Source: Escallonia rubra (lineage: Eukaryota > Streptophyta > Magnoliopsida > Escalloniales > Escalloniaceae). Taken from it: DNA of 64,000 nt. The notes below the pieces were generated by a model. The model was not told the DNA's origin, did no database searches, and was given only the letters and a program-made list of their open reading frames with translations. The stretch is from the NCBI GenBank assembly GCA_033065855.1, contig JAVXUO010002909.1, forward strand, positions 62,001-126,000. Reading direction: 5' to 3'. This document shows, in pieces, positions 25,115-38,200 of this stretch; within the stretch, counting starts at the first letter, position 1; every line of letters starts with the position of its first letter. The translations under genes and the position numbers were made by a program.

Positions 25115-27190
25115 CTACCTGTTGCTGCTATGCGCACCTCCGGTGGTAGATAGTGGCGAAGCAGAACCGGCTTCGATATCAACCTCCCCATCCCTATCAC
25201 CCACGGACGACCACGCGCTCACTTTCTCAAAATAAGACGACGATGGATATGAATGCACAAAATCCTCAAAGTCAACACCACCATCGCCCCCCTTCTTCCC
25301 GTCATACTCGTTAGGTGGCGCCAGAACCTCAGGCAGCGCCGCCTCCCCTTCCAAGTACCTCAATACCTGCCGCATACTCGGCCTAGCAGAGGTGGCATTG
25401 TTGGAGCAAATTAACCCCAACTTGAGCACCACCACCGCCTCTACCTCATCATACTCCCCACTCAACCTTTGGTCGACCACTTCAAGTATAGCTCCTTCCT
25501 TCCATTTCTCCCACACCCAATCTACCAAAATAAGCTCCTCAGGCAACGCTTTCGGCTCAATAGGCCGCCTTCCACACACCACTTCCAACAATAATGCGCC
25601 AAATGCAAAGACATCCGAGCTTGTGGTGGGCTTCCCCGTCCTCGTGAGCTCGGGGGCCAAGTAACCCAATGTGCCCACCACTCTGGTTGTGCTCGGGTTT
25701 GAACCATGCTCGTATAACTTGGCTAGCCCAAAATCGCCCAATCGGCCATTCAACTCTGCATCTAGCAACACATTTCCTGCTTTGATGTCTCTGTGAATCA
25801 CGGCTTGTTCCCACTCTTCATGCAAGTATAACAACCCACAAGCCACACCTTTGATGATCTTGAACCTCTGTTCCCAAGTTAAAATCATCTTGGGTTCCTC
25901 ATAAATGTACTTATCTAAGCTTCCATTAGGCATGAAATCATACACAAGCAACAGATCCCCTCTCCGTCGACACCATCCTAGTAACTGAACCAAATTCCTA
26001 TGTCGGAGACGGCCAATACTAGCAATCTCAGACATAAATTCGCGCAAACCTTGCTTTGATTCATGGGAGATCCGCTTAACCGCGACTTGGGTTTTTGAAT
26101 TAGGTAAAGTTCCTTTATACACTCTGCCAAATCCGCCAAACCCAAGTAATTCTTTGTCTCTAAACTTCCTAGTTGCTTGCTTTAGCTCTTTGTAGGAATA
26201 TCTACGTGGACCAACATCAATCTCCCAATCTTCAACCACATCCATGTTCTTGACCTTTTTGTAAAGATAAATGGCAGCGGAAACTGCAATGACTGTAAAA
26301 ACCACCAGAGATACAGATATACCTACAATCAACACAGTGTGATCCTTTTTCGGTCCAGGAAGTGAAGGAAGAGAAGATAAATCTAAGGATTCAGCTCTTC
26401 CATTCATCTTGAAACTCCAACCGAAAATATAATGCGAACTAGCAAGCAAACCAGTTGAAGCAGAAAAACCAACATACATATAATCTTCGAGGTACGGTGC
26501 AAGATCAACATGAAACGACAAGATTGACATACTGGGCTTTGATGAGGAAAGCGAAAGAGTGACATTGAGCTCATTTATAACCGAATCATAATCGATCCAG
26601 GCTTGAATAGTCTTGCCACTCTTGATATTTAGGGCTTGTTTGGTCGAGTTGCCTTCCATAAAATAGCTGGCATTCACAGAAACATTGGAAACTAGGCTGT
26701 TTATGTCGATGCCAACATGGTTGTCATTTATGTCACCGAATTCAAAGTCCTGAACGGTGTCGAATTCGACTGCTATAACGTGGTTTGAGAAGTTACCGTT
26801 GTCACTGGAATTGAGAAGGCCCAAGTACTGGCTGGGAAGTGCACCTGTAAGCTCTTTTGTGGACGAGATTGTGAAGGCTAAACCATGGCCACCAAGCTTA
26901 AAGTACTCAGGAACTATGGCAAAAGCGAAAGCAGTGGAAAACGAGAAGGATTTTCCTATTTTGGAGTTCTTGAAGTTTATTGGATTTGGGTAGAATGCAT
27001 GACCAATCAGGCGACGGGTGTCATTGGTGAGCTTGAGGATGCCATTGCTTTCTATTTCTGCAACCCCATTTAGGCTTATGTTGTTGCGGAGATGTTTAAA
27101 TCCATTGAAATTGAACTCATCCAGCCGAGAGAGAACTTGGTTTGAGAGGAAAAAGAAAGCCCAGAAGATTGTTAGGAGTGCTTTGGCCAT
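25115..27190 (-). CDS. LECRKS4: L-type lectin-domain receptor kinase, LecRK-S.4-like
   Basis: A single-exon frame of 691 aa, the usual size and exon structure of plant L-type LecRKs. Residues 1-21 form a signal peptide; 22-265 a legume-lectin domain (LDEFNFNGF start, AVEFDTV and [10 protein letters not shown] metal-site region, ending [10 protein letters not shown]); 286-310 a membrane helix; about 344-615 a kinase with glycine loop GFGGFG (350-355), Lys372 (VAVKRIS), HRD at 466-468 and DFG at 486-488. The catalytic residues are all present, so it should be an active plasma-membrane Ser/Thr kinase. The sequence follows Arabidopsis LecRK-S.4 (At3g55550) closely along its length, as I recall it ([22 protein letters not shown] motifs). 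Such receptors act in pathogen and wound perception and pollen development; the ligand here is unknown. It lies inside U1 but is absent from U2 and U3. Confidence 0.95.
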   Translation of the reverse strand: MAKALLTIFWAFFFLSNQVLSRLDEFNFNGFKHLRNNISLNGVAEIESNGILKLTNDTRRLIGHAFYPNPINFKNSKIGKSFSFSTAFAFAIVPEYFKLGGHGLAFTISSTKELTGALPSQYLGLLNSSDNGNFSNHVIAVEFDTVQDFEFGDINDNHVGIDINSLVSNVSVNASYFMEGNSTKQALNIKSGKTIQAWIDYDSVINELNVTLSLSSSKPSMSILSFHVDLAPYLEDYMYVGFSASTGLLASSHYIFGWSFKMNGRAESLDLSSLPSLPGPKKDHTVLIVGISVSLVVFTVIAVSAAIYLYKKVKNMDVVEDWEIDVGPRRYSYKELKQATRKFRDKELLGFGGFGRVYKGTLPNSKTQVAVKRISHESKQGLREFMSEIASIGRLRHRNLVQLLGWCRRRGDLLLVYDFMPNGSLDKYIYEEPKMILTWEQRFKIIKGVACGLLYLHEEWEQAVIHRDIKAGNVLLDAELNGRLGDFGLAKLYEHGSNPSTTRVVGTLGYLAPELTRTGKPTTSSDVFAFGALLLEVVCGRRPIEPKALPEELILVDWVWEKWKEGAILEVVDQRLSGEYDEVEAVVVLKLGLICSNNATSARPSMRQVLRYLEGEAALPEVLAPPNEYDGKKGGDGGVDFEDFVHSYPSSSYFEKVSAWSSVGDRDGEVDIEAGSASPLSTTGGAHSSNR

Positions 27191-28067
27191 TGCAGACTTG
27201 AGTTGAAGCTGTTTCTGGGTCAGAAGGGGGTTAAAGTATAGTTGTTTGGTGGGGTGGGTGCCTGAGTGGTGGGTTATATCTTAATGAACTTGTTTGATGT
27301 ATGGTGCTTAGCTTATTGATTTTTAACACTTGTTTTTGGCTGGGTTACTTACAGAGAGAGAGAGGTGGGGTGAACCCCACTACGAGTTTTTGGACAGGAC
27401 TCCTTGGTAACAAGATCCTCAACCAACTGCTGAAGTGTGTATTATATAAAGTCCAGAATTTATATGAACAGTGCACCATCAGCTCTTATTCGGACGACAC
27501 GAGTTTTTATTTCAGATTACGAGTTTTTATTGACAAATAGTTATCTCACAGTTGACGTGATATAGGCTCACCATCTAAGAATATCCGAGGTCGGTCGATG
27601 TAAAGAGAGAAAAATGTGATGGGTGATTTCCTCATGCAAGTTTGACACAATAGAACACACAAAGGAAACAGCACATGGCTTGCAGGTTGCAGCGGAGGAT
27701 CTGAAAATGTTGCACTACATGTGGAGTGTTGCTAGTGCTATTGAGTAGTGCCCCTTGTTTCCCCCTCTAAGTTGCCCGCCTACTTTAATTTACCTTGTTA
27801 CCAGACTCTTGACTCGTGAGTGATGAGGCCATGTGAAATGAGTGTGTGCTTTTGGGGCGTGGCAGATGGTTCCAGTCTTTCTCTTGTCATCTTGGGAAAG
27901 ATTTTCTTTCCTGACGTCCAAGTCCAGTATCAATCAAAGGCTAGTGGTGTTCGGAATCTATTTTTTCTACTGCCACTTCTCGATTGGCGATATGTATACT
28001 TTTGGCTTTAGTTATATCTTGAGCTGAACTCAGTGCAGCACCATCGAACTGTAGCAAATGATGTTGA
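27191..28067. other. Upstream flank of the lectin kinase
   Basis: The proximal part should contain the kinase promoter on the minus strand; no unambiguous TATA box was assigned. From 27751 the sequence is shared with U2 (43778 onward) and U3. No other gene is seen. Confidence 0.5.
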
Positions 28068-28076
28068 AAATAATAG

Positions 28077-28435
28077 GGGGAACTAGCTAATGACCCCATG
28101 TACTATACACGGTGTGCAATTTCTCTCCCTCCATTTCAAAATTAACTACTAAACTCCCCCACACTTACGAAAATTGAGCACGTTAGACGAGTTTGTTATA
28201 AATAACGTGAAATGACCAAAATACCCTTGTTTTACCCACTGTCTATAATTATTTTCCCTACTTTTTCACTCTCCCCGTCAAACATTCTCTCCTCTCATTC
28301 GTCAGGCCACACAACACTCTCAGACACACATAACACATATACATACACAGCTCTCAAACATTCACGCACACTCAAAACACATAGCGCACACAAACTCACA
28401 CATTCTCCCTCTCCACACCCACTGCCGTGAGGCAG

Positions 28436-28493
<58 letters not shown>

Positions 28494-29748
28494 GTCTCTC
28501 TTTCTTCTCCCTCAACACTCTCATACACTGCATAATTATATAAACCCACATCTCACCACTCTGCACCCACTACTTCCTATTTTACATCACACACGTTTCA
28601 CTACTGCAGCTCATGGCTGCCACCTTCTTGCAAGCCATGTTCCTGTTTTATGAATATACACCTATGCATCACTCCATGTAACTCCCCACATCATCTCTAA
28701 AACACAAGCCTCCATGCACATCACCACCTTGCACACACATATTCACGTACATATTTACACACCCACTGATTTCATGTATATATACACAGCCATACCCACA
28801 CTAATTACATCACCAATAGACCAATTGGCTGCCTCTCTTTTTGCTGTTTATGTACATACTTACACACACAAACACCCACACAGAAACACATGACACATAC
28901 ACCATACTTTCATGCACACACTACACTCATGCACTCACACACAATCACACACATCACATTCTACACCCACTAAACAATGCACGCACCACTTTTCTTACGG
29001 CTCCAACGATGCCCACCCAAACACAAACAACACACCTAGGAAACCCGAAATGCTACACCCATCTTTACGCAGCACCACATCACACACACGGCTGCTTAGT
29101 AGCCCTTCCCACGCCCCTAAACACACACGACTATGCGTATAGAGTCACAACCACCATGATTGTGACCTCCGCTCTAACGATGTGTTCCACCAGTCCGGCA
29201 CGCTCCTCCAAGCCCTCCAGCAATTCGCCGTTGGGCGCGACTTCTCTGTCATCGCCAGATCTGCCGTCGAGGAGATCGCCGCCTCCCCCGCCTTCGCCGT
29301 GTCCAAGAAGCATGCCTTCGACCTAACCCGCTCCACTCGCCTCACCACCGACCTGTGGGAGACCGTCTGCACTGGAATCCGCAGCGATCTCGACTTCCCC
29401 GACCCGATGTCACCGCTGCTGCCGTCTCCATCCTTGCCGCCATACCTTCCTACCGCCTCGGCAAGCTCATCGCCAGACTGCAACAAGGAAATCTTCAAGC
29501 ATGCGCAAAGTTGCTGGGGGGAAGGGGGGAGTGAGAGTGAAGAAGAGATAAAAGAAATGGGCAAAAGTGTCATTTTCAAAAAAATATCTTTTGTAAACGC
29601 ATGTGTTGACCACGCGCTGTTAAATTTAACGGTTTCCATCTAAGGTGCTCAATTTTCATAAGTGTGAGGAGGTTTAGTAGTTAATTTTGAAGTGGAGGGG
29701 GGAAATCGCACGCCGTATATAGTACATGGGTTATTAGCTAGTTTCCCC
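28077..29748. mobile_element. Pack-MULE (Mutator-like element carrying host DNA)
   Basis: A 1672-bp element with terminal inverted repeats of about 100 bp: the left end starts GGGGAACTAGCTAATGACCC and the right end, reverse-complemented, starts GGGGAAACTAGCTAATAACC. It is flanked by a 9-bp direct repeat with one mismatch (AAATAATAG at 28068-28076, AAATAATTG at 29749-29757), the length typical of MULEs. U2 (near 44147) and U3 lack it. Inside are a CT microsatellite (28440-28492), CA-rich DNA and a fragment of the TPLATE gene; no transposase. Confidence 0.9.
29164..29492 (+). pseudogene. TPLATE: Captured TPLATE gene fragment (N-terminal coding part)
   Basis: The + strand reads DLRSNDVFHQSGTLLQALQQ, then FAVGRDFSVIARSAVEEIAA and KKHAFDLTRSTRLTTDLWE, closely matching residues near the N-terminus of plant TPLATE, the adaptin-like core subunit of the endocytic TPLATE complex. 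After DLDFPDP the frame slips by one base (next block VTAAAVSILAAIPSYRLGKL in another frame), and again before DCNKEI. TPLATE is over 1100 aa, so only about a tenth is present, without introns in this piece. It lies inside the Pack-MULE, so this is capture, not a functional copy. Confidence 0.88.
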
Positions 29749-29757
29749 AAATAATTG

Positions 29758-30505
29758 AGCGCCCACCGGTACCTAAAGTCAAAGATGTAGTGGAGTACTA
29801 GGATAAACTTGCCCATTTGCCTTTTCGTGACTTGATTTCGACTTCAAATTGAGTATATCTGAATACACAGCATGTTCATTATTTTCTTTTTGTGAATATT
29901 AAAGTCTAATGTACAAGTTAAATACATGCTTAGAAGGAGGAAAAGTTCATCGCGTATAAGAACTCATCTCACTTCTCATGTACAGTCAATGTGAACTTTA
30001 ACATCCGCCCTCACACATAATGTGTAATATGAGGTGATGAGAAGTCTCGATCCGGGGAAAGCGGACGCTCATGCATATAGGTGGTATATGAGGTAGCGGT
30101 CTGAAGACCATGTGACACTGACACGACTTAACTCTTATACTACATTAAAACTCAATATCCAATTCAAACGCATGCTCAAGGAGAGAGGCTAACAAAATTT
30201 ATATATCGAAGTATTATGTATTATATTTCTAAGAATGATATGATCGATGATTTGGGGGGGGGGGGGGGGGGGGTTTGTTGAAGATTATAGATTGCATGTA
30301 TACGTGTGAATTTATTCATCCTTAAAGGTAGCAACCCCTCATCCAGCATTGAATATCTCTAGTGAAGCTTTAGCCCAATAACACGTTAAATCCAACTGAT
30401 ATAATCTAACGTATATATGCCGTTGTGAACATTGTGCTGGAAGCGTTGAGTATATATATTGTATAATGTTCCTTCACTTCCGTTCAGAGTCTTGTTACTC
30501 CCTGT
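29758..30505. other. U1 block, no gene
   Basis: Homologous to 44148-44510 and, beyond two later insertions, 45766-46012 in U2. It includes a G-run at 30253-30274. No coding potential. Confidence 0.6.
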
Positions 30506-33500
30506 TGAAAATTTTAGGATTTGATTTGTATTTTTTCCCGATAAAAACATGAACCATACTAAATGATCAAACATGGCAAAATGATAGTATAAAATTGAAA
30601 GTAATTCAGCATGCAAGTATAGACAAAAAGAGCAGTATAATAATATAAAGATAATCGGTCCATGAGAGTCGCGGCATAGTCACTATCCTAAAGATGTTAT
30701 TACCTTCCCGTGTACATGGATGACATATAAAGTTTTCAAGATAAAATTCATTGACGCAGTTATGTCTCTTATGTGTGCACGTTTACAGAAAGACGAGATG
30801 AACTAGTTCACGATCACGTTGTCCAAGTAAGAAAAATACATGATATACGTATATGAAATACACTGTGCAAGTCTAAAATAATAGTTTATGAATATGATAT
30901 TAGAATAGAAAACACTAACTTTAGACATTAATAGCTTCAAGACCAATCTATGTCACACCTTATAGTCTTATATATATGACCAATTATAATTCATTAATTG
31001 GGTCACATAAGTAAGCTTAAAAACTTTGTAACTTGTAAAATTATGACAATAATTCTTAATAATGCCAAATAATAAAGCATATTTGTTTGTTGAGAAAAGC
31101 AAAAACATATACCATAATGGAATGATAAGTGTAACATTACAAACGTAAGAAAGAGAGAAAACTATACAAACTGGATGTCAACATCATCTAGCCAAAACAA
31201 CAAAAACCTTGTTATAAAACCTACTAGAAATAAACAAAAACTAATTGCACTGGTTTTCTTCCCGTAAAATCTATTTTACAGAGCAAGTTTTTCACCTTCA
31301 TATTTTCAAAAGATAAAGAATTTTGAGGATCTAGAAAAGCTAAATGCAAGGAACTGAAAGTATTTTGCAAGATATGATGTATTCTCATCACGCGTAGATA
31401 GACGTAACATGCTAGAATAGACTTAAAATTAAGAACACATTATAGATATGTATCTTTTTGTTTATTTATGACTCAAGAAATCATTATTATCATCATGCTA
31501 TGTACCCCACATGTCTTAAGCATGTATTTATCAAAGAATTTAATTTTTTTTCATTTTTAACAAGTTTTGTCAAACAAGATTTATTTCATATACACACTCG
31601 GCCAAATAAAATCAGCTTCAAGTTACTTGTTTAGCAAAAGTCGGTAATCCCATGCAAAATTTCCTCTCTTAAAAGAAAAGTTTATAAACTGATTTTAGTT
31701 TGGTTTACCAAACCATAACTCTATGTGTAAAATCTAAAAAAAAAAAAAAATCTGTGTTTCTTTTCCCTTTTTTTTTTCTTTTCAAAAACCAAAGCCATGT
31801 GTGAAGTATTAGAAAACAATAAGTGTAAATTTTTCAAGGCACAACTGCTTACTGACTAACATAAAAATCTACAAGTAAACGCATTAGTGACATTGTTACT
31901 AAATATTATGTCGTGAAAAGGTCATAACATGCTATTGCTATATTTTATATTTTATTTACTTTAGCATAAACCTTTTGTAAACAATTCAATTTGTTTCCAT
32001 AACTATAACTGTATCAAACTAATGCTCTAAATTGTGAATTGAATTCATACACACAAAAGTGTCTAGCAAAAGTTTATTTTATCTTTCCTTTATTTTTCTC
32101 CATTTGATATCCACAAAACATAGAGTTCAATTAAAGTGGTAGCTCAAGAAAACATCCAATGGAAGTAAGAGACAATACGCTCAATCGTACTTACAAAACT
32201 TTCACCCCTTCATCTAACACATAATACTTTTTAAATCACATTGTTAGCATTATACCTGATATTAGCAAATACTAAAGTTAAATCATTTTGTGATATATAA
32301 CCTATTTTATAAGTACAACTATCAAAATAAAACCAGTTTTACTGAAGCCTCGCTTTTTGTTTCCTAAATACTTTTACCAAAAAAAAAAGCGCCCCTTTAA
32401 AATACAACCGTTATTTACTATTTTTAAATGGTTGTGAAAACTAAAGTGTAACATAATTTTCAAACATTACAGAATGAGCTCATTTGCATAAAGGTGAAGT
32501 CCAACAAAATTAGCGCAAATAAAAAAAATTTCACATAAAACTAAATAGACAAAAACTATCACACAAATGTACTTTGATTCGATGTTAAAAACTCAAATCC
32601 ATTACCTTTTTAACCATAGAACTCCTTGTCACGTTATCAAAATTAATAACTCAAAATCCACTCGCATGTAATTAGCAAGAAATCGACACTATGTCACACA
32701 GTGTAATTTGAATAAATATAAAGTCGAATAAAATAACAGGCCCACAAAGAACACCATATCTATGTTAAAACAACTTGCACAAGCATAACGTAGAAGATCA
32801 TCCCTACACCCATTGTTTCTCCCTTGCAATATTATGTTCGCTTCATATTACTTAATTGAGATTGTGAAACTGTCAATTCTCGATAATCTAACATCTTTGT
32901 TCGGATGCTTAGCTCAAAAAAGAAAGCTTTAGAGCTATTGGTCATTTAACTGGCATAGCAAAATGATCGTAATAAGAAGGGAATACAACAGAACCTCATG
33001 TGCAATGCATAACCCAATTTTTATTTACATTTCAAAGTTCTGATTGTTCTAAAAGCACAATTCATAAAGCTTATGCAGATTTTGTTACTCATTTTACTGC
33101 CACATATGCAGGTACCAAATGTGCAACATAGGTCGTTACAAGTTAGAAGTTACCTCAAGGTGATATGAAAATATCAAAAAGTCTCGTACTAGTATTCATT
33201 TTTATATGTCGGGAGATTTTCATGATCCGCATAAGTGATCTTTTACAACAAGTGCCACCATGTGAACTTTGCGTCCGAGACTTCGATGCCTTGTACCTCA
33301 ACCCTTGTACTCGTAAGAAAATCAAAGCATTAGAGGATTTTCTAATTTTTATTTTACACAAACAAATAACAATTAATTTTTTTTACAGTAGAATTAGAGA
33401 AGACAATACAATTATAGCTAACTTTGTTTGCGAAATATATTGTCTATTAAAAGGTAGCAAATTAATTAATATAAAAATCATCATGTGCAATATTTTTATC

Positions 33501-34543
33501 TTTTATTGTTAAGACATTTAACTATAAAACACATAAAATGACGTGAACGCTTTTTGAGTACCTCAAAATAGATAACACGTAGAATAAATTTTATATACCA
33601 CAAATTCATTAGAAACTCTCACCACTTTATCAAACTTTAGCAAGCAGTTACTTCTCTAGAAGAGTTATTCCAGGTCACGTTATTTTTAATATTTAACCAA
33701 AGCCAGATGTATAAGCATTTATTTTTCTCTTTCAGAAAATAAAATTTTAAAGCTATACAAATCAAAACCAATAACGTCTTTAGCTGTTGGAAACATTACG
33801 CTTTGATTTATATTTTCTACAACAAATATATGAGCAATACTAAGTGCTCAAACATAGCAAATTGGTAGAATAAAATTAAAATTTAATTCAACATGCAAGT
33901 CTAGATAAAATTATGTAAATCTAGAGTAATAAAATGATATATAAGATATCTGGTTCGTAAGAGTCACGACAAAAGTCTCTATCCTAAATATGTTATTGTC
34001 TTCCTACGTACAGGTATTGACGCCAGATAAAGTTTCTAAGATAAAACTCATTTATACAGTTATATCTCTTTCATGTGAACGTCCAAAGGAAGACGAGATG
34101 AATTAGTCCACGAACACGTTGTCCAAGTAACAAAAACACGTAATACACGTATATGAAAATATATTCTGCAAGTGTAAGATAATAGTTTATGAAAATGATA
34201 CTAAAGTAATAAAAATTAAGTTAGAGACTAAGTAGCTTTAAGACTAATCTATGTCAGACCTTATGGTCTTATGCACATGGCCAATTATAATCCATTTATT
34301 GTGCCACATAAGTATGTTAAAAGATTTGTAAACTATGAAATTATGACCATAATTCTCAGTAATGTCAAATAGTAAAGCATATTATATACTCCAAAAACCA
34401 ATATGAGTTAATAATACTCATCATTGCATTTGTAACTCATTTCATAATTTACTTATAAGTAAAAATTATAGAGTAAAAATTGGAATATAATTATACTTAA
34501 TATACTTCTATACGTTTTATTTTATTAAATATTTCAACACCCT
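30506..34543. mobile_element. Non-coding LTR-like element (fossil)
   Basis: The insertion is defined by the uninserted sites in U2 (about 46012) and U3 (about 50740). It begins TGTTGAAA and ends TTTCAACA, the TG...CA inverted ends of an LTR element. Two direct repeats of roughly 560 bp or more (30506-31085 and 33785 onward) flank about 2.7 kb of AT-rich DNA with no recognisable protein domain. The repeats differ at many positions, so it is old and decayed. The family cannot be named. A clean 5-bp target duplication was not found, so the LTR reading is provisional. Confidence 0.55.
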
Positions 34544-35270
34544 CGCCATTTTAAATCCAATGGTCCCGGATTAGCCAATACAAGGATCGAAAACTACAAA
34601 ATACATTCCCATACTTGAGAATGAGAGGGGCAGGGAGAATTGATATTATCAAACATAGAAGCAGGGACTAAAGAGGGAAACGAGAAGTGTTAATAGCCCT
34701 GCTTCGTCGTGGACTTGTAAGATTATATTGTCCATTGCCTACCTGACGCAAATATATGTTTTTTTTAGATTTTTCAGCTTTATTTGGACTATACCTTTGA
34801 AGTAAGTAACGTAAGATGACTTCAACGATTGCTTGGCTCTCGGTCTCACTAAATTCAAGCGAAGTCAGAACTCGAACGTCGACTGCGTTAGTTCTCAAGA
34901 AAACTAATGCCCTTATTTTGAACATAACGTTTTCTAGTAAAATCGAATTAGAGCGTCATTTTTTGTGTTGAAGAGCTAAAAACAGATTTATCTAAATATA
35001 AAAGAAATTAGCTCTAAATTATTTTTGAGAAAACCTGAGTTTGCACCGAAGTATACCCGTTTTGATGAAACAAATTTATTTTAAAGATTACGAACTAGTA
35101 TGCAACGTACAAAGTGTTTTAAGGTCATTATAAATAAATCGTTGGTACTCGGCTAGGCGAAGCCCACAAAACTGGTTAGTGACAAATGGTCTACTCGAGT
35201 ACATTTTCTTAGCGCGTTGGTTATGTCCTCTGCTTTACGTTTCTCATTTACACTGTTTAGTGTTCCCACG

Positions 35271-38200
35271 TATTAGAGTCAACTTCGTAAATTAAAGAAT
35301 CTCCTTAATTTACTCACAATCATATCAATATGTCATATCAATCTTGTTGTATCTTGTCAATCCTTAATTTGTATCTTGCCAATCCTTGATTTATTCATTG
35401 TATTAATTACTAGGTCAACTGTAATGCCTATATATAGAGGCCTCCGATATACTCTTAAACACATAGAAATATACAGATATTTTTTGTTTCAACTTGGTAT
35501 CAGAGCCCTTTCTGGAATCTTTTTTTTTTCTCTCCCCACCCCTTTTTCCCAGCACCAACGCTGCTGTCATATATCCACGACATGCCGCCGTGCATTCCTA
35601 TTATTCTTCCTCTTTATTTCAAGCTATGACGCTAGATAGTGCGCCAACGCACCTCCCCTGCAGCACACTTCACATGCGCCAACGCGCCCACGTGCTGCAC
35701 TCGCCTTGTGCTGATCTGCCTCTTCTTACGTGTACACGTGCGGGCACCAGGTTCAGCTCCTTCCCAGTTCAGCCCGACCAGGTTCTTTAAAAAAAAATTC
35801 CATGGCTGCCCAAAAAGATAGTACTGATATTTTGCGTCCTATTCAACTTATTCTTGATGATGCAAACTATCTTCATTGGGCACAACAGATGCATCGTTTT
35901 CTTCAGGGACGTCGTCTTTGGGGCTATGTCAGTGGCAGTATCAAGGCTCCCTCTCGCACCGATGCCGCTTTTGAGGACAAAGAGGCTAATTGGGTTACAG
36001 AAAATTCAAAAATTATTAGTTGGTTCTCCAACACCTCTCTGCCGAAGATCAACCAACTGTTTGGACCGTTCGACACCGCAAAGGAAGTTTGGGATTATTT
36101 GGCTGCCACCAACACTGTGTCTGACTTAGCCTCTTAGTCTCAGATTGATCTGGATCTCCATCGTCTTCGACAGGTTCCTGGTCAATCCATTCAAGACTAT
36201 TACAACCAGTTAGTAATCCTTTGGGATAAGCAGACAGATTCCTCTCAGTGTACCAATTGTCTAGTGCACTACTCTCATGCTCGTGACAGTAAGCAACTCC
36301 GTCAATTTTTGATGGGTCTGCTTGATGATTATGAAGATTGGCGCTCCTCTCTCCTAAACAGGAACCCGACTCATACTCTTACTACTGCTCTTGCTGAGAT
36401 GAAGTCTGAGGTGGTCTGAAAGAAGACTGCTGCTATCCTTGCTCTTCCTTCCTCTAATCAAAATGTTCTTGCCACTATGACTGCTCTTGCCACTTCTTCT
36501 CGCCTTCCCTTTAGGAAAAAATGGTGTGATTTTCACAAGTGGGGATTTCACCCAAATGATGAATGCAAGCGGAATCCGAAAAACAAGAACTCTGTTCCGG
36601 TCTAGAATCCACCTAGATCACCGTCTCAACCAGCTGCTGCTGTTACTGACAATATTGTCTGTGCTTCGCCTTCTTCTTCTACCCCTACTATGGAACTTGC
36701 TGTAGACGAACTGACAGTTATTTCTAATTATCGCCTTTCCCAGACAGGTAACTCTAGTGGTATTTTCGCTTCATCATTTCCTAGTTCTTCTACTTGTTCT
36801 GTAGTCTCGTGTACTAAACCTTGGTTATTAGATTTTGCTTGTTGCAATCATATGACATCAGATTCCTCTTTATTCTCCCATAAAAGTTCTAGTTTGTCAA
36901 TACCCCTTATACATACTGCTGATGGTACTGCCTTACATACCACACATATATGAGACATTTCCACACCTTCTCTTTCCTTGTCTCATATTTTTCTTATCCC
37001 ATCATTGGCTCATAATCTTATCACTTTGGGTCAACTTGTTGATCATAGCTGCACCATTCACCTTAACTCTTCTGGTTGTATTGTACATGACGCGTAGACT
37101 GGGAAGGTAGTTGGACAGGGCGTAAAGTGGATTGTCTTTTTGTGCTGGATCATCTCCATCTGCCATCCACCTCTATTGTTGCTGCTTCTACCTCTTCCAA
37201 AACTCTTCAACTTTGGCACTCTCGCTTAGGTCATGCCTCATTATCTAAGCTTCGTCCTCTTGTTTCCAGTGGACAATTTGGGTATATTACCGTGTCTGAT
37301 TTTCATTGTTTACCATGTCAACTTAGTAAGCAGTCAAAATTGCCTTTCAATAATAATGATTCGAGAGCTAGTCAAATATTTGATTTAGTTCATTCCGATG
37401 TATGAGGTCCTTCTCCAGTTCTTACTAAGGGTGGATCTCGTTATTATGTAATCTTTATTGATGATTATTCTCGATTTACTTGGATCTATCTTTTGAAAAA
37501 TTGCTTCAAAGTTTTGACTGTTTATTCTACTTTTGTTAAAATGGTTCACACTCAGTTCTCCCGTACCATAAAAAATTTTGTTCAGATAATGCTGCAAAAT
37601 ATACCTCTACCCCTTTCTTATCCTTACTTCCTCAAGAGGGTACAATTGCTCAAACTTCTTGTCCTGGCACATCTGAACAAAATGGTAGAGCAGAACGTAA
37701 ACAGACACATTATGGAGACAACAAATACATTGTTGCGCTCTGCTTCTCTTCCTCAGTCCTTCCGGGGTAAAGTTATATTCACTGCAGTCTACACTATCAA
37801 TCGCACACCTTCTGTTGTCCTAGGCAATATGTCTCCCAATGAGTGCTTTCAGCCTCAATTATAGTCTTCTCAAAGTCTTTGGTTGTGTTTGTTTTGTCCA
37901 ACTTCATCCCCATGAGTGAAACAAATTAGAACCTAGGGCTCGCATATTTTGCTTTCTAGGTTATGGCATAGAATAGAAAGGGCATCGCTACTATGATCCT
38001 ATATCTCAGCGAATACGCATTTCTCGTCATGTTACCTTCTGGGAAGATACGTTCTCCGTACCTGTGTCTTCTCTTGATACACCAAGTAGCACATCCTCAC
38101 CTGAGATTCCAGCATGCTCCATAGACCTATTCCCTGATACTACAACATCTTTGCCTACACCTACGCCTGCTGATGCTATTGATCCACTTGTTCCTGGTTT

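Larger units (their letters stand above)
22511..35130. repeat. Segmental duplication unit U1
   Basis: From 22511 (CACATAACCGGTTATTGCC) to about 35130 this DNA is matched, block by block and in the same order, by U2 starting at 35165 (CACAAAACTGGTTAGTGAC). Matching blocks include BED-gene exons 2-4, 24328-24942 with 43076-43774, 27751-28067 with 43778-44147, 29758-30500 with 44148-46012, and 34544-35128 with 46013-46284 plus 47523-47781. Material only in U1: the lectin kinase (24943-27750), a Pack-MULE and a 4-kb LTR-like fossil. Confidence 0.85.

Noticed and set aside
28212-28549. Open frames of 70-85 codons on both strands
   Set aside because: They come from CT/CA simple repeats inside the Pack-MULE and have low-complexity translations.
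29145-29639. A 164-codon minus-strand frame over the TPLATE piece
   Set aside because: It is the antisense of recognisable TPLATE coding sequence.
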